From assembly GCA_016183765.1 (NCBI GenBank), contig JACPEA010000001.1, forward strand, positions 239,160-303,159: a stretch of 64,000 nt of DNA, written 5' to 3'. A program made the translations under genes and the position numbers. Below are positions 53,582 through 62,810 of this stretch, piece by piece. The stretch comes from Bacteroidota bacterium (lineage in GTDB: Bacteria; Bacteroidota; Bacteroidia; Chitinophagales; Chitinophagaceae). The notes under the pieces were generated by a model, which saw only the letters and a program-made list of their open reading frames with translations, made no database searches and was not told the DNA's origin. How positions within the stretch are numbered: the first letter of the stretch is position 1; each line of letters begins with the position of its first letter.

Positions 53582-54187
53582 ATGGGCAAAGGCAGGCTGG
53601 AAGCATTCAGTGATGGTGTACTGGCCATCATCATCACCATCATGGTACTTGAAATGAAAGTACCGCATGGCATTGGGTGGGCAGATCTGAAACCGCTGGC
53701 CCCGGTATTTCTGAGTTATGTACTCAGTTTCGTGTACGTGGGTATTTACTGGAACAACCATCATCATCTGTTGCATGCTGCACGTAAGATCAACGGGAAA
53801 GTCATGTGGGCCAACAACCACCTGCTTTTCTGGCTTTCGCTACTGCCTTTTTCTTCCGGCTGGATGGGTGAAAATCATTTTGCACCCCTGCCCACGGCAT
53901 TGTTCGGGGTTGACCTGTTAATGGCTGCTATAGCTTATTATATTCTCACCAGGAGCCTGATCAGTTTACATGGAAAAAGATCTGTCATCGGAAGTTCGGC
54001 AGGGATTGAACGCAAGGAAAAGGTTTCCATGTTCATATATGCTGTTTCGGTTCCGCTGGCTTTTATAGCGGGCTGGATCAGCCTGTTATTGTACACGGCG
54101 GTGGCCATTCTATGGCTGATGCCCGATAAACGGATCGAATTGACATTGACCGAAGAATACAAGCCGAATGGGCAGGACCTAAAGTGA
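53582..54187 (+). CDS. TMEM175-family potassium channel-like protein
   Basis: A 201-aa integral membrane protein with six hydrophobic segments. The start GRLEAFSDGVLAIIITIMVLEMK has the FSDG signature of the TMEM175/DUF1211 family; the family forms K+-leak channels without the usual TVGYG filter. SYVLSFVYVGIYWNNHHHLLH is the next conserved stretch. Length is typical of bacterial members. Confidence 0.88.
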   Translation: MGKGRLEAFSDGVLAIIITIMVLEMKVPHGIGWADLKPLAPVFLSYVLSFVYVGIYWNNHHHLLHAARKINGKVMWANNHLLFWLSLLPFSSGWMGENHFAPLPTALFGVDLLMAAIAYYILTRSLISLHGKRSVIGSSAGIERKEKVSMFIYAVSVPLAFIAGWISLLLYTAVAILWLMPDKRIELTLTEEYKPNGQDLK

Positions 54188-54220
54188 TTAGCGGATTGGC
54201 GAGTGGATGTATCCGCCAAT
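54186..54220. repeat. Word repeat and hairpin after the TMEM175 gene
   Basis: GATTAGCG, GATTGGCG and AGTGGATG follow in 8-nt register right at the stop codon. ATTGGCG (54195-54201) pairs with CGCCAAT (54214-54220). It may serve as a weak terminator. Confidence 0.4.
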
Positions 54221-54309
54221 TGCAGTCAGTATTGCTTCAACTTGTTCACATTCAAAATAGGGTCTGCCGATCCGCTCATTCGTTAATTGGCCAATACGGA
54301 ACCCTCCAC

Positions 54310-54876
54310 TCATTCTCCAAGCCTTTGGCTGAGTTCGTTATCTATCTTCTTGAACAGGTGATAAGGTTTGTAAACCCGCCAGTCGGGCAGTTCCATCAGT
54401 TCGATATAGTAGCTTAACTTTTTCTTCCTGAAATCCTGCTGGGTAGCTTCAGGCATATTCAACGAAACGATCCAGCCATTCTGTTCGCTGGTTTCTTCGT
54501 ACCATTCCTGGTAATATTCTTTGTCGCTGCTATGGAAGTTGAGTACGTTCTCGGTAATCAGTATGTATTTGTAGATGCCCTGTTGGTACAGCATGTCCAT
54601 CACTTCCCTCTTCAGTTCCATGATATCGTTCTCGATGGCATCATTCCATTCGCCCAGCATTTCGATGATGGCAAAATTGAGCTCATAATCAACGTAAATG
54701 ATCTTGAGGTAAAGTGTACGACTCCCAAAATCATCCCACTGCGGATGGATATAATAATTGTAGACCGTTTGAGAGAACTCGAATTCGCTGTATTTCCTGC
54801 CAAAGAAAGGCGAACGGGGATCTTCCTCGGAGGTATATATATGACGCCAGTTATAAAAAGGTTCGATCTCGTGCAT
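54310..54876 (-). CDS. Conserved Bacteroidota protein in the MurNAc operon
   Basis: A 188-aa soluble protein without signal or membrane helix, rich in aromatic and acidic residues (FYNWRHIYTSEEDPRSPFFG, YYIHPQWDDFGSRTLYLKIIYVDYE). The fold looks mixed alpha/beta. I do not recognise a named domain. It lies 8 nt downstream of murQ, which itself is 9 nt downstream of the kinase, so it is almost certainly the third gene of that operon. A role in MurNAc recycling or its control is possible but unproven. Confidence 0.75.
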   Translation of the reverse strand: MHEIEPFYNWRHIYTSEEDPRSPFFGRKYSEFEFSQTVYNYYIHPQWDDFGSRTLYLKIIYVDYELNFAIIEMLGEWNDAIENDIMELKREVMDMLYQQGIYKYILITENVLNFHSSDKEYYQEWYEETSEQNGWIVSLNMPEATQQDFRKKKLSYYIELMELPDWRVYKPYHLFKKIDNELSQRLGE

Positions 54877-54884
54877 ACATTATC

Positions 54885-55709
54885 CTAAGAGGCAGCCATG
54901 GCAGCTTCTACTGCTTTTTTTACACTGCCGTGTTTTAACAGTAGGTCTTTGGCTTTCTCATAATCGTTCAGTTGCAAACCATCCATCACCATTTTCACTC
55001 CTCGGTCAACCAGTTTCACGTTGCTGAGCTGCATGTTTACCATCTTGTTATCTTCTACACGGCCCAGCTGTATCATCACGGTGCTGGAGATCATATTCAG
55101 TACCAGTTTTTGTGCGGTTCCGCTTTTCATACGGGTACTGCCGGTGATGAATTCCGGTCCCACCACTACCTCTACCGGGAAGTCGGCCGCTGCCGATACG
55201 GGCGAATTGGGGTTACAGCTGATACTGCCTGTGATGATCCCTCTTTTGCGGCATTGTTTCAGTGCACCAATCACATAGGGTGTGGTACCGCTGGCAGCAA
55301 GTCCCACTACCACATCTTTATCGCTCACAAAATGTTTCTGCAGGTCGGCCCAGCCTTCATCTACACTGTCTTCTGCAAACTCCACTGCCTGGGTAATGGC
55401 TTTTTCGCCGCCGGCGATCAATCCGATCACCAGTCCGTAAGGCACACCGAAAGTTGGCGGACATTCGCTGGCATCCACGATACCCAGGCGGCCGCTGGTT
55501 CCGGCACCGATGTAGAACAGGCGTCCGCCCGCCAGCATTTTATCGCTGATGGCGGCAGTCAGTTTTTCTATCTGAGGAATGGCTCTGTTAACGGCTTCCG
55601 GTACGGTGCGGTCTTCTGTATTGATATTCTGTAATAGTTCCAGTATCGACATCTTTTCCAGGTGCCGGTAAGTAGAGGATTGTTCGGTTACTTTAATAAA
55701 GTCTGACAT
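54885..55709 (-). CDS. murQ: N-acetylmuramic acid 6-phosphate etherase
   Basis: A 274-aa SIS-domain enzyme that splits MurNAc-6-phosphate into GlcNAc-6-phosphate and lactate during peptidoglycan recycling. Conserved stretches: LFYIGAGTSGRLGIVDASECPPTFG (about residues 65-90, with the catalytic Glu nearby), GLAASGTTPYVIGAL, and PEFITGSTRMKSGTAQKLVLN. It is shorter than E. coli MurQ (298 aa) at the C-terminus. It follows the kinase that probably makes its substrate. Confidence 0.95.
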   Translation of the reverse strand: MSDFIKVTEQSSTYRHLEKMSILELLQNINTEDRTVPEAVNRAIPQIEKLTAAISDKMLAGGRLFYIGAGTSGRLGIVDASECPPTFGVPYGLVIGLIAGGEKAITQAVEFAEDSVDEGWADLQKHFVSDKDVVVGLAASGTTPYVIGALKQCRKRGIITGSISCNPNSPVSAAADFPVEVVVGPEFITGSTRMKSGTAQKLVLNMISSTVMIQLGRVEDNKMVNMQLSNVKLVDRGVKMVMDGLQLNDYEKAKDLLLKHGSVKKAVEAAMAAS

Positions 55710-55718
55710 GCCAGTAGT

Positions 55719-56558
55719 TTAACGGTGATACGCTATTAATCCCTGCATCGGGGTCTTGATCACTTTCCCCAGTTCCAGTTCATAGGTGCTGCAAAGGTCC
55801 TTCAATACATCTCTAAAACCAAATGCAATACTGCCGATGAAATGGATGGGTAGTGTCCAGCTTTCGCGGTATTTGTATAAATGGGTGAAAAAAAAGTCGT
55901 TCAGACCATCTTCTATGATATTCTCGATCATATAATGGCCCCGGTTTTCTGCCAGGAAAATGGCAAAAGAAGCGAGGTAACGGTTGGCCAGCGGCTGTTT
56001 GTATACATGTTCAAGTATCTCAATGGTGGATACCTGGAAACGTTTCTCAAAACGGGCTTTCAGTTCCTCGTCGAAAGTATTGTACAGGTAGTATTGTACC
56101 ACTTTCTTACCAAGATAGGCACCACTGCCCTCATCGCCCAGGACATAACCCAGCCCGGGACTGTTCTTCACAATTTTTTTCCCGTCGTAGTAGCATGAGT
56201 TGGAACCCGTACCCAATATGCAGGCAATACCTTTTGATCTGCCGCAAAGTGCCCGGGCTGCCGCCAGCAGATCGGTCTGTACCTCAATGGTTGCTTTTGA
56301 GAACAGTGATGTAAGTACTTTTTTGATGGTGGCGGCATTGTCTTTATTGCTTAAGCCGGTACCATAGAAGTGGATACGGTCAGGCACGGCTGATTTCAGC
56401 TTGGGTAGTAACTCCTTGTTCAGTAAAGCAGTTATCTGAGATGCGTCCAGGAAGTAAGGGCTGATGCCCTGGGTGAGAATGGTCTTATTTTTGCCTCCCT
56501 GTACCAACCGCCATTCGCATTTGGTAGCGCCACTGTCTGCAATCAATATAACGGGCAT
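55719..56558 (-). CDS. BadF/BadG-type sugar kinase, probable MurNAc/GlcNAc kinase
   Basis: A 279-aa ASKHA-fold kinase. The phosphate-1 motif is LIADSGATKCEWRLVQG at the N-terminus; the second domain has ACILGTGSNSCYYDGK and YVLGDEGSGAYLGKK, as in N-acetylglucosamine and N-acetylmuramic acid kinases. As murQ follows directly (9-nt gap), MurNAc is the most likely substrate: kinase product to MurQ. GlcNAc is an alternative. First gene of a three-gene operon. Confidence 0.85.
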   Translation of the reverse strand: MPVILIADSGATKCEWRLVQGGKNKTILTQGISPYFLDASQITALLNKELLPKLKSAVPDRIHFYGTGLSNKDNAATIKKVLTSLFSKATIEVQTDLLAAARALCGRSKGIACILGTGSNSCYYDGKKIVKNSPGLGYVLGDEGSGAYLGKKVVQYYLYNTFDEELKARFEKRFQVSTIEILEHVYKQPLANRYLASFAIFLAENRGHYMIENIIEDGLNDFFFTHLYKYRESWTLPIHFIGSIAFGFRDVLKDLCSTYELELGKVIKTPMQGLIAYHR

Positions 56559-56740
56559 ATTCTCTGGTTGAAAGTGAGATAAAAAGTTCCGGTTGCTAAA
56601 TTACGACAACAATCAAATAGTTGGGGGCATAATCTCGCTTAACTTATATCATTTATCCTAAATCTCAAACCTTTGCGTGCATTCAAATTTTAATATGGAT
56701 ATTTGTGTTTGTATCTAAAAAGCGCCTAAGAATCGATCAT

Positions 56741-58327
56741 ATGGGAAGTAAAAAACTGCAGGTATGGCTGCCCGTTCTTTTTGCCTTGGTAATGGTAATC
56801 GGCATGTCAATCGGCTACCAGTTAAGGGAGAAGAGCCTGGGTAACCGTTTTTTTAACCTTTCACGCAGAACCTCCCTGCAGGAACTGGTGGAACTGATCA
56901 AGGGGAAATATGTAGATAAAGTATCTGCAGACAGCATCAACCAACTGGCGGCAAATGAGCTGCTGTCACATCTCGATCCCCACTCTGTATACATCCCAGC
57001 CGATCACCTGAAAGAAGTGAACGAGGAACTACAGGGTAATTTCCAGGGTATCGGAGTAGAATTTCAGATGCTGGAGGATACGGTACATGTGATGCATGTA
57101 ATTGAGGGTGGCCCCTCTGACAAAGCCGGTATAAAAGTGGGGGATAAGATCCTTACGGTAAATGATTCCGTTGTGATCGCCGGCCGAAAACTGAAGCCGG
57201 ATGATATCCGTAAACAGCTCCGTGGACCGATGGATACCAGGGTAAAAGTAAAAGTTTTGCGGGGCAGTGTTACCAAGGAAGTGGTCATCACCAGGGATGT
57301 GATACCTGTTTCGCCCGTTGATGCAGCTTATATGATTGCACCGGGAACGGGTTATATCCGTATCAATAAATTTGCGGAACGCACTTATGAGGCCTTCATG
57401 CAGAACACCGAAAAACTGCAGAAACAGGGCATGAAACAGCTGATCCTGGACCTGCGGGGCAATGGCGGTGGATTGATGAAGGAAGCCACAGATATTGCAG
57501 ATGAATTCCTGAGCGGCGATAAATTGATCGTGTACACTGTTGGGGAGCACGTACCGCGTTTTGAATACCGTTGTAAACGCGACGGTATTTTTGAAACAGG
57601 AAAACTGGAAGTGTTGGTAGACGAAGGCTCCGCGTCGGCCAGCGAAGTGTTGGCGGGAGCTTTGCAGGATTGGGACAGGGCCACCATCATCGGCCGTCGT
57701 TCTTTTGGCAAGGGACTGGTGCAGCAGCAGTTCCAGTTAAGCGATGGCAGTGCGGTGCGGTTGACCATTGCCCGCTATTATTCACCCCTGGGCAGGAATA
57801 TCCAGAAACCCTATAGTAAGGGCAAGGCCGAATACGAGGAGGAACTGGCAGAACGTTTTCATAACGGGGAAGTGGTAAAAGGAGATACCTCGAAACCCAG
57901 CGGTAAAGCCTATAAAACCCCGGCCGGCAGAACCGTATATGGCGGCGGCGGCATTACCCCCGATGTGTTTGTGCCCTTTGATACCACCCACATGGAACCC
58001 GAACTGCTGAAAATATACTACAAGGGTACCATCGGCAATTTTGTGTACCAGTATTACATGCAGAACCAGCGTTATTTTGATGGAATGAAGTCGGCAGCAG
58101 AACTGGCCGATACATTTATACCCGGTGAAAAGGAATGGTCGGGCCTTGCCGGTTATGCGCGCAGGGATACGGTTGATCTTTCCCGTGTAAGCGCCAAAGG
58201 CAAAGCAGATCTATTAAAGCGGATACAGGTATTGATGGCCCGGCAGATCTGGCGCTCGGAAGGGTATTTTGAAGTCAGTAACCGCCGCGATGAAACCGTG
58301 CAGAAAGCTCTGGAAGCACTGAAATAG
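56741..58327 (+). CDS. S41-family C-terminal processing protease
   Basis: A 528-aa envelope protease that trims protein C-termini. After an N-terminal anchor (VWLPVLFALVMVIGMSIGY) come a PDZ domain (EFQMLEDTVHVMHVIEGGPSDKAGIKVGDKI-type region, about 107-190) and the catalytic Ser/Lys pair in DEGSASASEVLAGAL (about S299) and GRRSFGKGLVQ. The track start is a GTG at 56705; the ATG at 56741 gives the anchor directly and is preferred. An AACCTTTG -7-like box lies about 65 nt upstream. Confidence 0.93.
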   Translation: MGSKKLQVWLPVLFALVMVIGMSIGYQLREKSLGNRFFNLSRRTSLQELVELIKGKYVDKVSADSINQLAANELLSHLDPHSVYIPADHLKEVNEELQGNFQGIGVEFQMLEDTVHVMHVIEGGPSDKAGIKVGDKILTVNDSVVIAGRKLKPDDIRKQLRGPMDTRVKVKVLRGSVTKEVVITRDVIPVSPVDAAYMIAPGTGYIRINKFAERTYEAFMQNTEKLQKQGMKQLILDLRGNGGGLMKEATDIADEFLSGDKLIVYTVGEHVPRFEYRCKRDGIFETGKLEVLVDEGSASASEVLAGALQDWDRATIIGRRSFGKGLVQQQFQLSDGSAVRLTIARYYSPLGRNIQKPYSKGKAEYEEELAERFHNGEVVKGDTSKPSGKAYKTPAGRTVYGGGGITPDVFVPFDTTHMEPELLKIYYKGTIGNFVYQYYMQNQRYFDGMKSAAELADTFIPGEKEWSGLAGYARRDTVDLSRVSAKGKADLLKRIQVLMARQIWRSEGYFEVSNRRDETVQKALEALK

Positions 58328-58417
58328 GCCTCGGCGGAAAAGCTGTTGCTGAATTTGTAGTTTTCTTATTAGATTGCGCCCGGTTTTAAAACGAAACGAT
58401 CAAAACCAACAAGGAAT

Positions 58418-58651
58418 ATGACTATTGAACAGTTCAAGGAATTATCATTTGAGGCAAAACTGAAGGAATTGAAATATTCCGGCGAATTATTGGGTTCTTA
58501 CGAGCGGAACAATGAAAATGGAGGTCCCAAAACACCGGGTGATATTTATGCACTCTACGATTTCTGGGTGTACCTGAGCGATGATGAGGAAACCATTGTT
58601 CCATCACGCAGGAACCCATTGCCGAAGGAAGAAGAAGAGGAGGAAGCGTAA
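58418..58651 (+). CDS. 77-aa acidic protein of unknown function
   Basis: A small soluble protein. The first part (MTIEQFKELSFEAKLKELKY) is a predicted helix, then a segment with YALYDFWVYLSDDEETI, and an acidic tail of glutamates (KEEEEEEA). It has no signal peptide. Similar small acidic proteins are widespread in Bacteroidota without a known role. It lies 90 nt after the protease gene and may be co-transcribed. Confidence 0.72.
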   Translation: MTIEQFKELSFEAKLKELKYSGELLGSYERNNENGGPKTPGDIYALYDFWVYLSDDEETIVPSRRNPLPKEEEEEEA

Positions 58652-58686
58652 TCCTCTCCCGCTTACGACTCAAACCTGTTCACCCG

Positions 58687-58714
58687 GGTTGGCCGGTATG
58701 CATACGGGCCAACC
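58687..58714. repeat. 28-bp near-perfect palindrome in the 369-nt gap
   Basis: GGTTGGCC, GTATGCATAC and GGCCAACC form one 28-nt palindrome with a single mismatched pair. It lies 36 nt after the acidic-protein stop. The gap from 58652 to 59020 holds no gene, only this palindrome, the alternative hairpins and a promoter. Confidence 0.65.
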
Positions 58715-58744
58715 TGCAATGGATAGGCTATTTCCCGGATGATC

Positions 58745-58778
58745 TCCCCTGCAAAGGGGATTTTTCATTTACAGGGGA
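58745..58778 (+). promoter_or_regulatory. Mutually exclusive hairpins (terminator and alternative pairing)
   Basis: TCCCCT (58745) pairs with AGGGGA (58755), followed by TTTTT: a terminator. TCCCCTG can instead pair with CAGGGGA (58772-58778), which would break that terminator. The same 5' strand is shared, as in attenuators. Confidence 0.45.
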
Positions 58779-58987
58779 TTCCGCAATGTGAGGTAAAAAG
58801 GATCCCTGTATGTTGCACCGGCTGTTTCTGTACCAACACTGCTTTTTTTCTGCCATTGCCCGGTAAGCAGGGAATATAAGAATGTGTGGTTCCTGCTATA
58901 TCTTCTTGTATCGTTGCCCATACCGCTCATCCCGGCAATGCGTTGTTTTCTTAACGTAACTTTAGAACCCGGGGATATTGCTTACCG

Positions 58988-58995
58988 TACCTTTG
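58988..58995 (+). promoter_or_regulatory. -7 box of the CBM9-like lipoprotein gene
   Basis: TACCTTTG matches the -7 consensus 25 nt before the ATG. The -33 element is a weak TTTA at longer spacing. Confidence 0.6.
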
Positions 58996-59020
58996 TGTTA
59001 CAAGCTGTAAAGTAGTGGTT

Positions 59021-59887
59021 ATGAAAAAATACACGGTTCTTTTTTCTTCGCTCCTGATGAGTGGCCTGATCATCCTGTCTGCCTGTGGTTCATCGCGTAA
59101 CGCAAAGCAATCGGATCTGGTGCAGAACAGCCAATGGCAGAAAGACAGCTTGCAGGCCAATGGTGATGATAACGACTGGACGCAGCCCTTCAGTTTTAGC
59201 GATGAAAAAACGGGATTATCGTATACGGTGTCCAACGACCGGGATAACCTCTATGTACTGGCCGCAACCGCCAATGAAGCAACCATACAGCGGATATTGC
59301 GTGGTGGACTTACGCTTTACATCAACCATCATGGTGTGAAGGAAGAAGCGGGGGCAGCAGGAATCAGTTTCCCGACCGGTAACCGGGTACAGCGGGGAGA
59401 TAAGCTGTTGAATGACCGGCCGGAGTTGCAGCAGAACAAACGGGTAGCGATCGGATCGGTGGAGGATTATTCTCTCTTCGGCTTTAACGGGATCAAAACA
59501 CCGGAAAATTTTGATTATGGTAAACCCAACGCCGAAGGTATCCAGTTGGGTATCGGGTTGAATACTGCCGGTGCACTGGTTTATGAAGCAGCCATACCGC
59601 TGGCTTCGTTCCTGAACAAATCGGCACTGACCAATCCTGGCAGGTCTACGATTGCGGTCGGACTTGTATTGGAAACGCTGCCTGACCAGCCAGGTTCCCG
59701 GGGTGGCGGTGGCGGATTGTCTATTGGCGGCGGTTTTGGTTTTGGCTCTTTTGGCAGGAGTAGCGGTGTAGGCCTGTCTATTGGCAGTGGTTCGCTGGCC
59801 CGCATCGGGGGAGGAGGCAGACAGGGTAAAGCCACCCGTATCTGGAAAGAGGTACAACTGGCAAAACCTGCTTTGGCAGCAAAATAA
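59021..59887 (+). CDS. Lipoprotein with CBM9/DOMON-like domain and Gly-rich tail
   Basis: A 288-aa lipoprotein. The signal peptide SGLIILSAC ends in a lipobox. The mature part has a CBM9-like pattern (NGDDNDWTQPFSFSDEKTGLSY, VSNDRDNLYVLAATA, TLYINHHGVKEE), typical of extracytoplasmic sugar- or haem-binding beta-sandwiches. From about residue 225 the tail is glycine/serine-rich (GGGGGLSIGGGFGFGSFG) and probably disordered. It sits upstream of a Gfo/Idh/MocA enzyme and a GH30 glycosidase, which would fit sugar handling, but no binding data exist. Confidence 0.7.
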   Translation: MKKYTVLFSSLLMSGLIILSACGSSRNAKQSDLVQNSQWQKDSLQANGDDNDWTQPFSFSDEKTGLSYTVSNDRDNLYVLAATANEATIQRILRGGLTLYINHHGVKEEAGAAGISFPTGNRVQRGDKLLNDRPELQQNKRVAIGSVEDYSLFGFNGIKTPENFDYGKPNAEGIQLGIGLNTAGALVYEAAIPLASFLNKSALTNPGRSTIAVGLVLETLPDQPGSRGGGGGLSIGGGFGFGSFGRSSGVGLSIGSGSLARIGGGGRQGKATRIWKEVQLAKPALAAK

Positions 59888-59973
59888 GTCTTGATAACAT
59901 AATAGCTGTTGCTAATGTGATGCGGTTGCTAATTTGAATTGTTGTACATTGTTACAATTAAAATCCTGTAACG

Positions 59974-61365
59974 ATGGCAACAACCCGTAGAAAATTCTTA
60001 CGCACACTGGGCACTTCCAGTTCCCTGCTTTTAGCCGGCCTGCCTGCTCTGGCAGATCAAACCAAAGTACAACAATTACTTTCTTCTGTTAAAGTGAGCG
60101 CCAACGACAAAGTACGCATTGCTTTGATAGGTGCAGGTATTATCGGGCATTACGATACGGAAACGGCGCTGAAAGTGCCGGGAGTGGAGCTGGTGGCAGT
60201 TTGCGACCTATACCAGGGCAGATTGGACAGAGCCCGTGAAAAATGGGGTAAGGATATTTTTGTTACCAGAGATTACAAAGAAATTCTTTCACGGAAAGAT
60301 ATTGATGCCGTACTGGTCTGCACCTGCGACCACTGGCATGATCATATCACCATCGACGCACTGAAAGCGGATAAGCATGTGTATTGTGAAAAACCTATGG
60401 TACATCATGTGGATGAGGGGCTGGCAGTAGTAGCCGCTCAGAAAGCCAGTGGTAAGGTATTAGAAGTAGGTAGCCAGTCTGCCAGTTCCGCCCTCTTCCT
60501 GGAAGCAGCCAAATATTACAAACAAGGCATTATTGGCGACCTGGCGTATGCAGAAGCGTATACAGACCGGAATTCGGCCAATGGTGCCTGGCAGTACACC
60601 ATTCCGCCGGATGCAAGTCCGAAGACCATCGACTGGGATAGGTTCCTGGGAGATGCGCCGAAAGTGCCGTTCGACCCCGTTCGTTTTTTCCACTGGCGTA
60701 ATTACAAAGCTTATGGCACCGGAGTGGCGGGCGATCTTTTCGTTCACAATTTTACTGCATTACATACCGTAACCGGTTCCAAAGGACCTGATACCATCTA
60801 TGCAGCCGGGGCTTTGAACTATTGGAAAGACGGCAGGGATGCGTACGATATTGTTTCGGGTATCATGCGTTATCCCAAAACAGCTGAGCATAACAACTTC
60901 CAGTTCTTCACCCGGGTGAACCTGGCCGATGGGGCAGGCGGGGGTTCCGGTAACCGTTTTATCGGCACCGAAGGTGTGATAGAAGTCAAGTGGAACAGCA
61001 TCAGCATCAAACATTTTAAAAGACCGGTGGCACCAGGTATCGGCGGGTACGATTCGCTGGAGAGTTTTCCGAAAGCCATGCAGGAATCCCTGCTGGCAGC
61101 ATACAATGCCAAATACAGTGCAGAAGATAAGAAAGCCAAACAGGGCGATGAGATCATTTTCGAAGCCCCCAAGGGGTACGACAGCCGGCTGGATCATATG
61201 ATCAACTTCTTTGAAGCCATCCGTACCAACCAACCGATACCGGAAGATGCTTCTTTTGGGTTACGTGCGGCAGGCCCTGCCATACTCTGTAACACCAGTG
61301 TAGAAAAGAATACGGCCATTCATTGGGATCCGGTTGCCATGAAAGTGTTACCCACTAAAGCGTAA
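59974..61365 (+). CDS. Tat-exported Gfo/Idh/MocA oxidoreductase
   Basis: A 463-aa NAD(P)-dependent oxidoreductase. The twin-arginine signal TTRRKFLRTLG at the N-terminus predicts folded export by Tat. The Rossmann part has RIALIGAGIIGHYDTETAL and ELVAVCDLYQGRLDRA; CTCDHWHDHITIDAL and KADKHVYCEKPM carry the family's catalytic Lys (EKP). Tat-exported members in Bacteroidota are often glycosidase-like or sugar-modifying enzymes. The GH30 gene starts 28 nt later, so both may act on the same glycan. Confidence 0.88.
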   Translation: MATTRRKFLRTLGTSSSLLLAGLPALADQTKVQQLLSSVKVSANDKVRIALIGAGIIGHYDTETALKVPGVELVAVCDLYQGRLDRAREKWGKDIFVTRDYKEILSRKDIDAVLVCTCDHWHDHITIDALKADKHVYCEKPMVHHVDEGLAVVAAQKASGKVLEVGSQSASSALFLEAAKYYKQGIIGDLAYAEAYTDRNSANGAWQYTIPPDASPKTIDWDRFLGDAPKVPFDPVRFFHWRNYKAYGTGVAGDLFVHNFTALHTVTGSKGPDTIYAAGALNYWKDGRDAYDIVSGIMRYPKTAEHNNFQFFTRVNLADGAGGGSGNRFIGTEGVIEVKWNSISIKHFKRPVAPGIGGYDSLESFPKAMQESLLAAYNAKYSAEDKKAKQGDEIIFEAPKGYDSRLDHMINFFEAIRTNQPIPEDASFGLRAAGPAILCNTSVEKNTAIHWDPVAMKVLPTKA

Positions 61366-61393
61366 GCGTTGATCTATTAAAATAATCGTGTAC

Positions 61394-62809
61394 ATGTTCA
61401 CACTCTCAAAAAAAACGGGAGCTACCCTGGCAGCCTGTTTGTTGGTAACGGGTTTAGCGGCTCAAAAAAACAATATCCTTGAAACCTGGGTGACGAACCC
61501 TTCGCAGCAGGTGTTCTTTAAAAAACAGCATTCGTCAGTGGTATTTTCGGGAAAGGCAAATCCGGGCAATGCGGTAGTGACGGTAGATGACAAGACCCGT
61601 TATCAATCCATCGATGGTTTTGGTTTTTCACTTACCGGCGGCAGTGCCCTGAACCTGATGAAAATGAAAACTTCTTCGCGTGCGGCATTGTTGAAAGAAT
61701 TGTTTGCCACCGATCAGGCGAATATTGGTACCAGTTACCTGCGCATCAGCCTGGGAGCATCCGACCTGGACGAAAAAGTTTTCTCCTATGATGATCTTCC
61801 GGCCGGAGAAACAGATCCGGAACTGAAAAAATTTGACCTGGGTTACGACAAACAATACCTGATCCCAGTGCTGAAAGAGATCCTGCGGATCAATCCATCG
61901 ATCCGTATCATGGCATCTCCCTGGTCGCCACCCATATGGATGAAGAACAACAAAGACACGCGGGGCGGCAACCTGCTGAAAGAATGGTATCCTGTTTATG
62001 CGCAGTATTTCATCAAATACATTACTGCCATGAAACAGCAGGGCATACGCATCGATGCCGTAACGGTGCAGAATGAACCATTACATCCGGGCAATAATCC
62101 CAGTTTGCAGATGCTGGCGCCCGATCAGGCGGAATTTGTGCGTGATCACCTGGGACCTGCTTTTGCCAAAGCAGGTATCAAGACAAAGATCATTATTTAC
62201 GATCATAACGCCGACAGGCCCGATTACCCCATCTCTATCCTGAACGATGCGGCTGCTAAAAAATATATTGATGGTTCGGCGTTTCACCTGTATGGAGGAA
62301 CGGTAGATGCGATTTCTTCTGTACACGAAGCACATCCGGATAAGAACCTGTATTTCACAGAACAGTGGGTGGGAGCTCCGGGTAATTACCAGACGGATAT
62401 CAGCTGGCATATAGAGACCCTGGTGATCGGTGCCACGCGCAACTGGTGTAAAACCGTTCTTGAGTGGAACCTGGCTTCAGATACGGCCTACCGGCCCTTT
62501 ACCGATCGTGGGGGATGTACCAGTTGCCTGGGTGCAGTCACCATCGATCAGGCACAGGATAGGGTTAAACGTAATCCTGCTTATTATATCATTGCACATG
62601 CAGCAAAATTTGCCAGGCCGGGTTCTGTGCGGATTGCATCAAACCTGGTAGAGGGTTTACCTAATGTAGCGTTTAAAAGCCCGGCTGGAAAATATGTACT
62701 GGTGGTACTGAATAAACAGGAAACGGCAAGAAGTTTCACGATCCGCTGTAACAACCGGTTCGCAGATGTTGTTGTGCCGGCAGGATCAACCGTTACCTAT
62801 ACCTGGTAG
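61394..62809 (+). CDS. Secreted GH30 glycoside hydrolase
   Basis: A 471-aa glucosylceramidase-family (GH30) enzyme. The signal peptide is ATLAACLLVTGLAAQ; the (beta/alpha)8 domain has the acid/base Glu in VTVQNEPLHPGNN (E228) and the nucleophile Glu in YFTEQWVGAP (E323). QSIDGFGFSLTGGSA (about residue 71-85) is the family start motif. The C-terminal beta domain is complete. It probably cleaves beta-1,6- or beta-1,4-linked glucose. It shares direction with the Gfo gene and converges with the LacI gene. Confidence 0.92.
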   Translation: MFTLSKKTGATLAACLLVTGLAAQKNNILETWVTNPSQQVFFKKQHSSVVFSGKANPGNAVVTVDDKTRYQSIDGFGFSLTGGSALNLMKMKTSSRAALLKELFATDQANIGTSYLRISLGASDLDEKVFSYDDLPAGETDPELKKFDLGYDKQYLIPVLKEILRINPSIRIMASPWSPPIWMKNNKDTRGGNLLKEWYPVYAQYFIKYITAMKQQGIRIDAVTVQNEPLHPGNNPSLQMLAPDQAEFVRDHLGPAFAKAGIKTKIIIYDHNADRPDYPISILNDAAAKKYIDGSAFHLYGGTVDAISSVHEAHPDKNLYFTEQWVGAPGNYQTDISWHIETLVIGATRNWCKTVLEWNLASDTAYRPFTDRGGCTSCLGAVTIDQAQDRVKRNPAYYIIAHAAKFARPGSVRIASNLVEGLPNVAFKSPAGKYVLVVLNKQETARSFTIRCNNRFADVVVPAGSTVTYTW

Positions 62810-62810
62810 A

